Below are positions 1 through 12,074 of a stretch of DNA of 64,000 bases, piece by piece. Positions within the stretch are counted from its first letter, which is position 1, and each line of letters starts with the position of its first letter. The DNA comes from Bombyx mori (lineage: Eukaryota > Arthropoda > Insecta > Lepidoptera > Bombycidae): the NCBI RefSeq assembly GCF_030269925.1, contig NC_085131.1, forward strand, positions 9,843,501 through 9,907,500, written 5' to 3'. Under the pieces are notes generated by a model. It had not been told where the DNA came from and ran no database searches. It saw only the letters and a program-made list of their open reading frames with translations. The position numbers and the translations under genes are program-made.

Positions 1-77
1 GGTGTCTAGGGGCTCCGGCAACCACTTAACACCAGGTGGGCTGTGAGCTCGTCCACCCATCTAAGCAATAAAAAAAA
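1..77 (+). mobile_element. Bm1-type SINE, 3' end cut by window edge
   Basis: Matches the 3' part of the SINE seen whole at 21096-21537: the stretch with 'gtgggctgtgagctcgtcc' followed by 'ctaagcaataaaaaaa'. The A-rich tail at about 66-77 gives plus orientation. The 5' part lies outside the window. Confidence 0.85.
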
Positions 78-321
78 CGTAGTTTAAGAAACCATAATCC
101 ACGCGATGGAATGGAAATAATTATAGGGGTCCTTAATCCTCTTATTTTGTCTGTTTGTGCAATATTATGCACGTGTTCGCAGTTAGGAGTGACATGTCTG
201 AACGAGACGGATCTCTGTCTCTTGAAAAAGATACACTATTGATTAAGTGCGGCTTTGGAATGAGCTCCCCTCTACGGTGATTCCCGAGTGCTATTACATG
301 ACCTCAAGCGAGGCTTGTCGA

Positions 322-481
322 CAGTACTAACGGCTTGGCTTTGCCCCTGGCATTTCTGACGTCTATGAGCGATGGTAACCACACACCATCAGGTGGATGA
401 TATGCTCGTCTGCCTATAAGGGATATAAAAAAGGAACGTGTGTTTTGTTCCTTATACGAAACCTAGTTTCGGTGTGCCCAT
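322..481 (+). repeat. LINE 3' tail, first copy of a duplicated unit
   Basis: Carries the 3' tail of a common silkworm LINE ('cggcttggctttgcccctgg', then 'gctcgtctgcctataaggg' and an A-rich end near 430). About 50 bp of shared flank follows, ending in 'acctagtttcggtgtgcc'. The same unit, flank included, recurs at 765-922. Related tails occur at 14100-14170, 51628-51718 and, inverted, at 19385-19640 and 58488-58560. Confidence 0.6.
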
Positions 482-507
482 CTGAATTGACGAGTTTCGA
501 AAACATC

Positions 508-759
508 TTTTTTTCCTACCTAAGCTGAGAACCTTGAGAGGCTATTTCAGCGTAACCTTAACTAGTAGGTGAGCTCACGGGGCTCAAACCTGACGACGTT
601 GCTAACACGAACCCTAGCAAGAGTCGTGCTTCGCAGAATCTACCACCAGATCGGAAACGCGACCCACTGAGAAGATCCGGCGAGAAACTCAGTGGACTGT
701 GTCTGTGGGTTATTTTCTCGCGACTTACAAGCGACGGGTTCGACGAGAACGATGACCAG
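508..759 (-). mobile_element. Jockey-type LINE 3' end (truncated)
   Basis: Starts with the complement of a poly(A) tail ('tttttttcctacctaagctg') and contains the family landmarks 'gcttcgcagaatctaccacc' and 'cgacgggttcgacgagaac'. These match the 3' UTR of the LINE whose ORF2 C-terminus is readable at 2946-3149. The 5' part is missing, as is usual after incomplete reverse transcription. It sits between the two copies of the 155-bp unit at 322 and 765. Confidence 0.75.
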
Positions 760-764
760 AGTCG

Positions 765-922
765 AGAGTACTAACGGCTTGACTTTGCCCCTGGCATTGC
801 TGACGTCTATGAGCGATGGTAACCACACACCATGAGGTGGTTGATATGCTCGTCTGTCTACAAGGGAAATAATCAAGGAACGTGTGTGTTGTCACTTAAA
901 TGAAACCTAGTTTCGGTGTGCC
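765..922 (+). repeat. LINE 3' tail, second copy of a duplicated unit
   Basis: Near-copy of 322-481, from 'agtactaacggcttg' to 'acctagtttcggtgtgcc'. Similarity runs beyond the LINE tail into unique-looking flank. This suggests a local duplication rather than two independent insertions. Confidence 0.55.
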
Positions 923-2937
923 AAAGCTCACCTGACGACAGTTTACCGGATTAATTACTAATCGTGTTGGAGGAAGTTTTAATGTACTTTTATTATGTAA
1001 GCAATAAAAATTACATCGCCAATTTATAGTAGTATTTTTACGGTTCACCGGATCGTAGGCAATCCCCGCGGTTCAAGGACATCAACAGCTCACAAGCCGG
1101 CCGCTGTTTACCGAATGGTACTTTGTATGTAGACAACAGAGTAAAAATCAATTAATAGCAGTTCTATACACACATTCTAAAACAGTTTCTTCACAAAACC
1201 CGAATTTGAGTGTATTTAATTTAATCGTTTAATTATAGAGAGAAACATCATACTTCGACGTTAAAAAAAAATTCTATTAAGATATTTTTATATTAATTAT
1301 TATATTAATTTATATTAATAAAAAAGAACCTTTAATGGTTTTTTTTTTTGGTATGGCATTTGATGTAGTAAGTATGCATTTATATAAACATGTATCGTTT
1401 AGTTATAGAAAGAGTAATAAATCATACTTCGATGTGATCAGTCGTTTGAATTCCTTAGTCCCGTCCTTATAAACCACAATAACATATCAATCAAGTTTTA
1501 ATAACGACTTGAAACACAACAAAGCCTCAAGCGATTACACACTGTCAAAATCAATACGCAGTGCGAATTCTATAGACAAATATTTAACAAAAAATTAACA
1601 AGCTTACGAGACAGCGTAATGCGTCACCGTAAATAAGACTATTTTAAATGATCTAAGGTCACACAGAAACTCTTATCAGATAATCCAGTCAGACTGTCAG
1701 TTACAGCTTTCATTTTTACATTGAAGAGAGGCATATTAAAATGTATAATCAGCGAGCCTTGAGTACGCAGCTAGCTAGAAACGTTATCTGGATTTTGTTA
1801 GAAGCTTAAAGGGAATGATCCTGTTTAATTCTACTGCACACAACGACTATGTGCCTCGCATGGTCGAGTGTGATAGTGAAAGTAAGCAGATAACGAATCG
1901 CTCTAGTATTACAAACGAAATTAGAAAAAAATATTTACGAACATGAAGCGATTAGCTTAATATAAATATGCTTACGAAGGCGATCGATTGACCCGCACGA
2001 TACATAAAATATTTCAAACTAAAGCCTATCCGGGTTTAGTAGCAGCCTGTTTATCGCAATTCAACCATTTTTCAAATTAAAAACATTTATATCTCTCGAA
2101 TTTTATTACACCAGACAGATAATTTATAAAATTTACAAATCTAGGTAACCGCGTGCGTGCAATGTACTTATGCAATGTACGAAATTTAAACTTACTGAAT
2201 TGCAGGTACGGGTACCTAATGGCAAGGCCGTAGCCCTGACCGGTAGGCGCCTACAGCCGTCTAGTCAATTTCTAGGGCGCAGTAGTCATGTGTTCCGATT
2301 TGAAAGACAGTAGACGTAATAATACAATTAAAATTTAGATTTTAGATTTCGTAGAGAGAAGCGGCGCTTACACTTTGGCGACATGATCTTCGGCAACTAC
2401 GTAACACAGAGCGAGCTATAAGCTCGACTGTACGTACAACAAACAGCAATAAAAAAAAACAGAATTATTATTTAATTAAAAGTTAAATTCATAATGAAAT
2501 ACGTCATTATTTACATGATTTTTAAAAAAAATTTTTAAAATCAAGGTTCTTTATAAAATGATGTATTTTTTAATGAAATCGATTTGGATGTAATAATTTG
2601 TTTAATATTGAATTCTCAAGCTTTCCACTAAACACAGACCGAATATTTCTTGAAATTTCAGCACGCAACGCTACTTGCGACTACTGACGTTCGCGCCGTG
2701 TAACTGCGGGAGGTGCCAAATCTTGATGTTTCATCTAAACAGCACTATTTACATGTCATATGATAAAACACTCATATGTGATGATAATGCAGTTTGTTTT
2801 ATAAGATAATTTAAAAAGAAACATGCCTTAATTTGACATTATGCTACTGAACTAAAAATTCTTTGAAATATTTAGGAGTGTTTTATTCTGGTAAGCAGTA
2901 TTTAATTTATATGGTTTATGTATACATGTAGAGAGTA
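923..2937. other. AT-rich non-coding stretch
   Basis: No open frame with family resemblance, no clear splice-flanked exon and no recognised repeat. It could be intergenic or belong to an intron of the minus-strand gene that starts at 5153, if that gene's 3' exons lie further left than I modelled. Confidence 0.4.
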
Positions 2938-2945
2938 TCTCACGA

Positions 2946-3348
2946 CATGAGAACCCTTTCATCGTAGCCGCTGGAAACTACATACCCGACCCAGTAGACC
3001 GAATGGTAAACCGTCGACGTCGCCCAAAGCACGTCATTACGGATCCTCCTGATCCATTAACGGTGCTTTTAGGCACCACAAGCACCAGTCACGGTCCTCG
3101 TCGAACCCGTCGCTTGCGACGAAGGGCTCGACGAGCGAACTAACCCATAGACACAACCCACTGAGTTTCTCGCCAGATCTTCTCAGTGGGTCGCGTTTCC
3201 GATCCGGTGGTAGATTCTGCGAAGCACTGCTCTTGCTAGGGTCAGTGTTAGTAACTCTCCGGTTGAGCCCGCGAGCTCACCTGGAAACGTTAGGGCGAAG
3301 CTGAAATAGCCTCTCAAGGCTATCAGCATAGGTAGGAATAAAAAAATA
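2946..3348 (+). mobile_element. Jockey-type LINE 3' end with ORF2 C-terminus
   Basis: The first 200 bp read in frame as the extreme C-terminus of the ORF2 polyprotein, including 'NYIPDPVDRMV', 'RRRPKHVITDPPDPLTVLL' and an Arg-rich tail ending at a TAA near 3147-3149. The 3' UTR follows ('cccactgagtttctcgcc', 'cctctcaaggctatcagc') and ends in an A-rich tail at about 3340-3348. This is the best-preserved coding-to-tail junction of the family here and explains the many UTR-only fragments elsewhere. It is 5'-truncated and dead. Confidence 0.8.
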
Positions 3349-3836
3349 ATAGAATATGAGAATTTGGCATGTATTTTTATGACAAACTCGGTCAGTTCAT
3401 TTTTATCTTTCTACTAATTGTTATAATGAGGTACCTAATGTACTTTAAGGGTATTTAAGAAGTATTACAAGATTATGACTACATACACGATTGACTATCT
3501 ATACATGAACCATTGCTGTGCCATTTCCATAAAGGCTAGAGCAACACAGGTGTTTAAAAAAAGTGAATACATTAGACTAATGTTGGGATTATCAATTTAA
3601 AAAAAAAAATGCCGTATATATATACATAGCTGTATATATATGCCAATCCAGAAGAACTCCAGTAAACCAAAAAACACAAGTCACCAATACTAAGACTTTG
3701 TCAAATGATTTTTATATTTTTCCATTTGAACATATTAGAAATAATGTATTAGATTCTGCTGAAATCTATATAAAAAAACTGGCTTAAAACTGTTCGGGTT
3801 CCAATGACTTGCACCTAATAACATAAAAACGGTAAT
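3349..3836. other. Non-coding, AT-rich
   Basis: Nothing recognised. A (ta)n-rich imperfect palindrome lies at about 3610-3643. If the small-gene model ending at 3837 is right, the part next to 3836 is its 3' UTR. Confidence 0.4.
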
Positions 3837-5153
3837 TCAGAAACAAGCCTTTCCGTTTATAATAAGCTCTGACTTGGCAGGTTTATGTGAATTTGCAGGC
3901 TCACACTTATTAGAGTGCTGGGACTAGAAATTGTAATAAAGATCAATTTATGGACTGCGGAGTACTGTTGTACTGAATGATTACTTGACAAAAAGTTCCT
4001 TCATAATGTGGCATTGTATTAACAATAATAAGTGGCATTGTGTTACAAATTGTTATCTATTTTACTTGGTAAAAGAATGCAACTTTGCAAGTTCAGTTGT
4101 TTTTTTAATAAACATGTTTACAAATCCTTATTCAATGTTCCTGGATGTATATATTTTACACCTTATCATCACATTAAATTGGGTCTGTAACATTAGAGAA
4201 AATGAGAATACATAGGCTCATTATAAATGAATATTATAAAATCAGCAATAAGTATTATGTCATTTCATTTGGTATAGATTGTTTCAAACATAATATGTGA
4301 ATTTAAAGTTCAGAATGATTACAAGTTTAAATATGGATTATACAAGATCAAAAATTAACATACATATTTTATATGAACAATTTTGTTAATATATATCTTG
4401 AAGGATTTGAATGTATTGTAAATATGAATATTTTATGTGAATATCAGGAAGAGCATGTTGCTACACATGATTTACGGCCCATTAATAGTTGGTTTAGTTT
4501 AACCTCGGTATTTTAAAAATAGCTACAAGAAATTATGACAGCAAAGTTATGGAAATATTCAAGATTATAAACATCTATTTTTTCTGTTGCTTGGAATTTA
4601 TTTTATAAAGCATTTGCAGGAATTACTGATATATGAGTGAAAAACCCGATTTAGCAATGGGCACACTAAAAATAGGATAATATAAAAATAATCGAATTTC
4701 CACTGGCAATTAAATGTATAATTTACAATTAGAATATAAAGTAAATTTATATGTATTTGTTTTAATAAAACTATTGTATGAACATTACCAACATCCAATA
4801 CAAACGTAACAGGAATAATGTTGCACATTAATATAAACATTCTTACCTCGGCTTCAGTATCTCCGTTTCTAGCTTTTTCTACTTTAGTCTTCATCGCCTC
4901 CTGTGAATAGCAGCGTCCACTTTAACTTCGTAATAACACAAATTGTTCTTTAAACACTTTACTATAAATTTCCACTAATTTATTCAGAACCGCATACCAT
5001 CAAACAACTGACATGGCATTGTATTAAACGGCTAGAGTTTACGCCGACTTTGAATTGCTATCATAAATTGTTTTTAAACTTTATTATAGTCCCTAAACTT
5101 TGTATTTAAGGACTTCTCAGCCAAGTATAACTCACCTTTTCTTTTTTCGGCAT
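3837..5153 (-). CDS. Small spliced gene, unknown lysine-rich protein
   Basis: Not recognised. Exon 1 (5136-5153) encodes MPKKEK and stops at a strong donor, AAG|GTGAGT. Exon 2 (4847-4900) has acceptor ATTCACAG and donor GAG|GTAAGA, and encodes EAMKTKVEKARNGDTEAE in phase 0. These two exons are well supported by splice sites and continuous phase. A possible last exon (3837-3923) follows acceptor TTTCTAG and gives 28 residues (SQHSNKCEPANSHKPAKSE and nine more) to a TGA, for a total of 52 residues. That last exon rests only on frame and one acceptor, and the true 3' exons may be elsewhere or off the left edge. The protein is short, very charged and predicted soluble. The region just upstream (5154-5300) holds a CACGTG E-box at about 5276 and an inverted CCAAT ('attgg') at about 5259, consistent with a promoter. 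Confidence 0.5.
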
Positions 5154-5300
5154 ACTAAAAATAAAAATAAATTAGTAAATAAAGCTAAAATTACAACTTT
5201 TTATCAACATTAACATCGCGTGGATAGTTTACATTTTAGTTGTCAAATACTTTATTCTGATTGGTTGAGCTAGTCACGTGATTTCATTGACGTTGCAAAT
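5154..5300 (-). promoter_or_regulatory. Likely promoter of the small gene
   Basis: Lies immediately upstream of the ATG at 5153. Contains an inverted CCAAT ('gattggttgag') and a palindromic E-box CACGTG ('gtcacgtgat'). No TATA box is obvious. This is inference from position and motifs only. Confidence 0.3.
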
Positions 5301-5424
5301 AGGGTCGGACATAAAACAAAATGTCTTATTCGTTGTTTTTCTCTTGTAGTCGATTTTTTTTCATCCAAAAACAGATTTCCGTTGCAGATAATTTTCGATA
5401 TCTTTTAATTCAACATATTTTATT

Positions 5425-5610
5425 AGTAATAATAATAATAATATAACTCTTTATTTAACACCATACAGAGTAAGCTAATAAAACAAATAAAAGTCCGTGA
5501 TATAAATTGGCGGCCTTATCGCTGAAAGCGATCTCTTCCAGGCAACCTTGCAGGGAGAGGAATAAGTGAACTGGACGGTGCTATATATTAATAAACTTAC
5601 ATAAAAATAT
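5425..5610 (-). repeat. LINE 3'-end-like repeat with (ATT)n tail
   Basis: An (aat)n run at 5425-5443 is followed by 'ctctttatttaacacc' and 'ggcggccttatcgctgaaag', then 'gatctcttccaggcaacctt'. Read on the minus strand this is a common lepidopteran LINE 3' UTR with an (ATT)n tail. A weaker relative of the 'tatcgctaaaatcgatctc' part lies at about 22833-22852. Confidence 0.5.
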
Positions 5611-6716
5611 ATATGTACTTATATACACATGTGAAAAATAAATACAATATAAGATAGACTTACATACGATTAAATAGTATCATGATTACATGTCCGTTTT
5701 TCATCTTTCCAAATCAATCAAAATCTACTAATATGATTATACTATATTCATACTAAGCAACTAAAAACCTTTCCTTTTTCTTCGAACTAACTCACAATTC
5801 TACTTCCCAATCATTTTCTTCATAAACTAAATGATTCAATTAATATATTAATTATCGAATTATTATGTTAAAAACAAATTTAACATTTGTAATGTTAAAT
5901 CGTTTTCAGACGATGACGTTTTTGTTGGTCTACCATTATGTATCAGTTTTACGAGTAGCGTGTTTTCTTTTTACTGCAAATATATAGTAAAAGTTAATCG
6001 TAAATTTATTTAATGTGTAGCGTAATTTTAATGAGAAAAATTGGTGAGTGAAATGAAATTTAGGTAGCGGATGAAATTCCCTTCTTTTGAATTTTATTAC
6101 AATAAAATACATCCAAACAAGCCCAAGCAACAAGTCAAACTAATCATAGCAAGTTAAAAACAATGTTATATAGTAATAGTATAATATAGAATAGAACATA
6201 GTAGTAAGAGTAACAGATAATTTCTTCACATTCATTCATTTATTTCTTAATATTGCACCAACACCAAAGTTTCTCAACGGAAATGCCAATTGCCAACAGA
6301 AAAAAATAAAGTTAAGCTTAATTCAATCTAATTGGTTGAATTTGGCTCTGAACATTTTTCTTGATTTTCTTTCTTCATTTTTTTTTGAGAGCTTTTTTTA
6401 TTTTGAAAGGCGTACTTTTGGAAGGGCCTCTATGAATACAACGTAACAGAGAACATTTTATTAATCTACTCTCTACGGAAACGAATCTACCGCCAGTTGT
6501 AGCTTGGTTTTCTGGTTGCAATTAGGGGTCCCTACAGATATCGTAATCAATAGTTTAAAGATGGTAAATTAGAATTAATCTTCGTGGGATAATACTTATA
6601 TTGAATCATCCTCACTTAAATGATCGTGACGTCACGAAATACTGGCCATTCTATATACGCATGTATTTTTATTTGAGAATAACGTGCTCAACTGGTAGGT
6701 TTATTCGTTTTAATCT
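5611..6716. other. Non-coding, no recognised feature
   Basis: AT-rich intergenic DNA between the small gene and the full-length LINE. Short open frames here show no family motifs. Confidence 0.4.
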
Positions 6717-6915
6717 TTTCAACATTCTTTTTTTTTTTTCCTTTCTTTCTGGCTTTTGTTACTTAGATTAAAGTACAATTTTGCCAACGTCGGGTAGTGG
6801 AGGTATCAACATAATTATGCTAGAACATTTACATAACATTTACAGGCGTGAACTGAAAATAGAGTTACCTATTTAGTTTTACAATTTTTGTATTTATTTT
6901 AACAGTTAGTAGGAA

Positions 6916-9900
6916 CTACAATTTTATATTATTAGTGTCTATGAAAGAAGCAAGCGAGTAGACTACCTTTTTACTGGGGAATGTTAATAGGAAGTTCATG
7001 TTGATGGGGAAGGGGATTATGTTTTTTAATAAAGTATATAGGGAATCACAATTATTGTTAAGAATGCAGTTGAAGAATATATGATCCACCGTACCTTCCT
7101 CGGATCCACAGTCGCATATTGCTGTATTTCTTACTTTGAATTTGTACAGCTGGACAGGAGAGCAAACGTGACCCAGTCGCATTCTGATAAGAATGCTAAT
7201 GGTACTTTTGTTAAGATTTCTGTACTTAAAAAACCATGGGGAATGGGGTATTGATGGTTGGATTATAGAATACTTATACTTAAAAGATTCCCATTGTATG
7301 CTCCAGTCACGGAATAGAGTTTTCTTAGCAATACTTAATATATCAGTCATTGTATTATAAAAAAAAATGTTATCACCATGCAATGTAGCCTTTTTTGCCA
7401 AATCATCTGCATACTCACTTCCTTTAATGCCGACATGAGCAGGAACCCATGCTAGTTCAACAATGATATTACTGTTATGGCATCTAAGAAGGCATTCCTT
7501 TATTTTACAAATAATATGGTTATGGATGCAAGTTTTAAAAGGGTGACCGGAAATGGCCTGTAAGGCACTTAGAGAGTCTGTGAATATTACTGAAGGGTTG
7601 ATTGATTTTTCCAGAATATGAGTAATGCAGCTTAGAATAGCTATACATTCTCCACTAAAAACACTTGCCTCGACAGGTAATTTATGTAAACTCCAAACTT
7701 TAGTGGTTGCATTAAGAAAAGCAGCGCCCACATTGCTATTCGAATTCAATTTTGATGCATCAGTGTAAAATGTATACCAGCCAGGCCATTTCTCATTAAC
7801 AGTATTTAAGAAATTAGAGTTAATATCAAAGTTTTCATCTAAGCCAATATCTTGTACAATTTTAGGGACGTGGCAGAGAGCATTGAACGCTGTCTCATAA
7901 ATTGGTAGCACATCAGATTGTACAGCTGGTGCTGAGAGGCATGTTATTTTTTCTAAGCTTCTAAGAAGGCAGGGCCAATTTTTATTTCTCCAATATTTTG
8001 AGTGCATGTAGGTTTTGAGTGAAATGAGTTTAGTAAGTACGAGGTTAGACTTTATGTGGGATACTTTGAATAAGAAGCGATCTGCTAGGTATTGACGTCT
8101 TAAATGTAAAGGTGGATCAACACTTTCGACCTGCAATGCACGATTGGGAGACGATTTCATGGCCCCCAAAACAACCCGCAGGGCTTTTACTTGTATTTTA
8201 TCCAAACGTGATAAAGTTTTTTTATCGCATGGTTCTAACATAATTGAGCCAAAGTCTAATATACTGCGGATTAAAGCGTTATATAGTAGTTTCTGAGAGT
8301 ATGGGTGGGCCCCCCACCAAGTTCCCGAGAGAGTCCTCAATAAGTTTATATTCTTTTCACATTTGTCAACTACCGTATCGACATGAGCTGTCCGTTTAAG
8401 ATGCGAGTCTAGAGTTAAACCGAGGAACCTAACAGTATTACAGATAGGAATAAACTCATCTCTGTATTTTACTGTGACAGGTGGGATATTTTTTTTCCTT
8501 GAGAATATAGCTACAGAGCTTTTGTGGGCTAAGATTTCCAAATCATGTTCTTCTATCCAGGTTCCGATAGATATCAGGCATTTGGTTAAAACAGATGCTG
8601 CCACAGGAATGCTCTTATGAGATGTGTAGATGCACATGTCATCAGCGTATTGGATCATTTGGCAATTACCTGTTAGTTTTCTGTGAATATCATGAGTGAA
8701 GATATTAAATAGTATCGGGCTTAATACTGACCCTTGGGGTAGGCCTTTCCAAACGTTCCTTCTATCTGTAAGTGATCCGTTGAGGAGTAGATGAATCTTA
8801 CGATCATTTAACATATTGCATATAAATTGTACCAACTTGCAAGGTAAACTCAGCTGTAGCAGCTTGCTTCTGAGTACTGAAATTGGGACGTTATCATATG
8901 CAGCGGAAATATCGATAAAAGCAGCTACAACAGAAGCATTCGAAGAGAAGGCACTACGAATATCAGTGGTCAAAATAGAGTGGCAGTCTGTAACACTTTT
9001 ACCTTTACGGAATCCAAATTGTACAGATGGTAATATTTTTTGGTTTTCCATATACCAGTGTAGTCTATTTTTAATTAAATGTTCTGCTGATTTACTTATA
9101 GTAGAAGAGAGAGCTATGGGTCTATATGAAGTATGTTCATTAGGGTCTTTGTGTTGTTTCAAAACAGGGATAATAATTTGGTCTTTCCAAGAACTAGGAA
9201 CAGAGCCTAAGCAGTACATGTGGTTGATGAGAGAGAGAAAATATTTAAGTGGCTTCGTTGGGGAGCGTTTCAAAAAGGAATAAGGGATGGAGCCGTATCC
9301 GGTAACTTTTGGAGGATAAATAATAACTCCTGGAAAGAAAACGGCTCGGAGAGCACGTCATCTTGAGGTCTGGTAATTTGGAAGGATGAGTTTCCAAGAG
9401 AAGGGGGTGCATAAGGAGGTGCGAGTTTATTGAGGAAATCGTATTTCCATTCATCGACATTAGAATTTGGCGATTGCGTTGTATTTTTAGCCGATCTATA
9501 TCGCTTCACAGATTTCCAAACTGTCGAGGAAGGGGTACGCGGGGAGACGTTCTTACAAAAGTCCCTCCAACTCAGGGCCTTTTTCTTAGAAAATTCACGC
9601 TTACAGTGCGCGTGCTTGTGTTCTTCGCAGGTTAATAAAATTATCTAAGGTCATTGAATTTACAAATGTGGCTTCCAGAGAACGTCGAAGTTTAACTAAA
9701 TCTGAACATTCATGGTCCCACCAAGGAGGTGAGGGTAATTTATTTGATGCCCTTTTTATGGGTATTGATTTAATTCCTGCCTCATGGAGTGTTGCAATAA
9801 ATTGATTATAACATGTTTCGACATTGCTGAAATTTACAACTGGTAACTGTTCGATTGCTAAGTTTAAGCAATGGCTAAAAAAATCCCAGTCAGCATTAGC

Positions 9901-10605
9901 AAGGTTATATCTGACATGTGTTGAAGGTACAGTATATGGGCTGCCACTAATTCTACCAGGAAAAGATACAATTATAGGGGCGTGATCACTGCCATAGGTG
10001 TAACATTCTATATTCCATGAAAGTAAGGAACCGAGTGAACTAGAGCAGAATGAGAGATCAATAGCGGAAGGGTTCTGAATCGGTGAGGTCCTACGGGTAG
10101 GCCTACCGTCATTTAGGATGACGAGATCGCAATCGTCTGTCATTTCTATTAGTTTCTTCCCCGGTGCATCAGAAGATATGGAACCTCAGATACGGTGATG
10201 ACAGTTGAAATCACCTAAAATTATTTTAGGCGAAGGAAGAGTGTCTAATGCTATCTTCAGATTGTTTATAGTGGAAACCAAAGGGTGTGGTAGGTAGATG
10301 CTTATAATAGTAATCCATGATGAATTTATATAGATCTTTGCGGCAACGATGTATCCATTTTCTACAGGTGGACTGGAGAGTCTGACATACTTGATGCTAG
10401 TTTTAATGAGCAGCGCTGCTCCATCCCATCCCTCGTGCCTGTCGTGTCTCAAACAAGCATATCTTGGGACAGTGAATCTTGTGGAGGGCTTAAGCCATGT
10501 CTCAGAAAGAGCTATACCTATGGGATTATATTTATTAACAAGGTATAAAAGATCGCTTTTATTCCGTGTTACACTCCTCGTGTTCCATTGAAGTATCTGG
10601 TCCAT
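6916..10605 (-). pseudogene. LINE ORF2: endonuclease / reverse transcriptase / RNase H, broken
   Basis: Starts at the ATG at 10605 (MDQILQWNTRSV), overlapping the end of ORF1. An APE-type endonuclease comes first (LGDFN motif near 10200, GSDHAP near 9985). The reverse transcriptase has QGSVLSPILFN and the YADD catalytic box (QYADDMCIY, near 8650). An RNase H domain follows with TDAS, GECIAI, TDSLSAL and WVPAHVG, so its acidic residues and histidine are present. Last is a CDCG...H...C zinc motif near 7100, and a TAG at 6916-6918. Breaks: in-frame TGA at 10186-10188, a frameshift near 9600 and another near 9290. The long stretch from 9273 to 6916 is uninterrupted, which suggests fairly recent decay. 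Confidence 0.9.
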
Positions 10606-12074
10606 TAATGTGTAGTAAAAGTTGATTTAACAGATTCATTTTTTCGGCAACGTTGGACGGTAAAGACAAAGTTTTTGATGTAATATTAGTAAGATTAAAC
10701 AGTAAAGAGTCCAAAAGCTCTATGACTTTTGAAATAGCTATATCAGGAGGAGTGGAATTATGGGCTTTTTTTTGAACTAGCGCACAGCCATTTTGGGGTG
10801 TTGGAATTGTAAAACTGTGAATGAGTTCAGAATGGGTTTTTTGGTCGTAACCTGACTGTAGTTAAGTTTTGGGTCTGGGTTTCAGAAAGACGGTCTTTTT
10901 GTAAGAAATGGGGTGGGTGTTATCTTGTGTAGCTTGGTCTAACAGGTTTAGATGGTGACGAGAAGGGGGTTGTTTTACTACGTCAGCATAAGGTCGTCTG
11001 ATGGGTGCTAAGCGTTTTGAGGCTTCTTGGAATGATATGTTTTCGGCGGACATAAGTGATTTAATTTGATATTGTCGCATGTATTCCGGGCACGTTTTGT
11101 CAAGGGCTGAGTGATTAGCATGGCAAAAGGCGCAACACATAGCATCGGGAGCGACATTGCATTTCTCTGCAGGATGGTCCTCTGAACACTTGTGGCACCG
11201 AATTTTCGACCTACATTGAACTTGTACATGTCCATACCTACAGCATTTGTAACATTGGACTACCGGATATTTATAAGATTCGACAACAAGGCTATTATGG
11301 AACAGAAAGGTGTTATGAGGTAATTTTTGACCATCAAAAGTTAAGACAACAGTTTCGCTGGGTCTCCACTCCGTGGTACCTTCTGAGCGAACTTTGTAAT
11401 TCAGACGTCTTGCCTTCATTACTTTTCCGTAACCATGCGGTGTTTCAATAAACTCCGTTATTTCTTCATTTGAAAGTTCCGTACATATTCCTCTAACAAT
11501 TCCAATACGAGTAATATTGAAAGTGGGTATAAATGCTTTATGGCCTTTCTCTTTTAACAGGGAGTAATTATGAAAATCATTTGCTCCCTGGGCTGTAGAA
11601 AATTCTATCGATACACGGTTTCTACCAATCCGCTTAATACCACCGTTTTTCAGAGATTGTACTTTATTCTTATATAAAAATTGTCCGAATTTAACTGGGT
11701 GGAGGGAAACCGGTGATGCCGGATCTTCGGTTACTCTAGAAACATGAACTATATAAGGTCCCTGATCTGTGTCGGCATATGGTCTATAGTACGAATTTAA
11801 TCCACCTTTAGTGGATGCATTTTTAAAAGTATCAATTTTGGAGAGTTTTTTGGAAGCCAGCTAGCTCATCTGCATTGTTATCATATGTTTTACGTTTTCG
11901 GGGGGTACTTGTAACTAGGTCAACTGACATGGTTTCATTATAATTAGATGGTGAGGGTAGGTTGTCAATATCAGACTGGGCACTTAACGTTGGATATGAT
12001 GGTGAGTTAACAGAACCGTTTTCTAAACTAATATCTATGCCTGGGTCAGGCGGTTCATTAGGTACAGAATCCAT
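10559..12074 (-). pseudogene. LINE ORF1: gag-like nucleic-acid-binding protein, broken
   Basis: Starts at ATG 12074 (MDSVPNEPPDPG). It has an acidic/Ser-rich N-terminus, then a central region that stays open in another frame after a shift near 11850. Three zinc knuckles lie between about 11240 and 11080: CYKCCRYGHVQVQC, CHKCSEDHPAEKC and CCAFCHANHSALDKTC. A TAA at 10862-10864 interrupts the frame, but the same frame stays open afterwards down to a TAA at 10559-10561, 47 bp inside ORF2. The intact form was therefore probably about 500 residues and overlapped ORF2, as in many insect LINEs. Gag proteins of this type coat the element's RNA. Confidence 0.8.

Noticed and set aside
8816..9283. 155-codon plus-strand open frame
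   Set aside because: Entirely antisense to the reverse transcriptase region of the LINE; no motif of its own.
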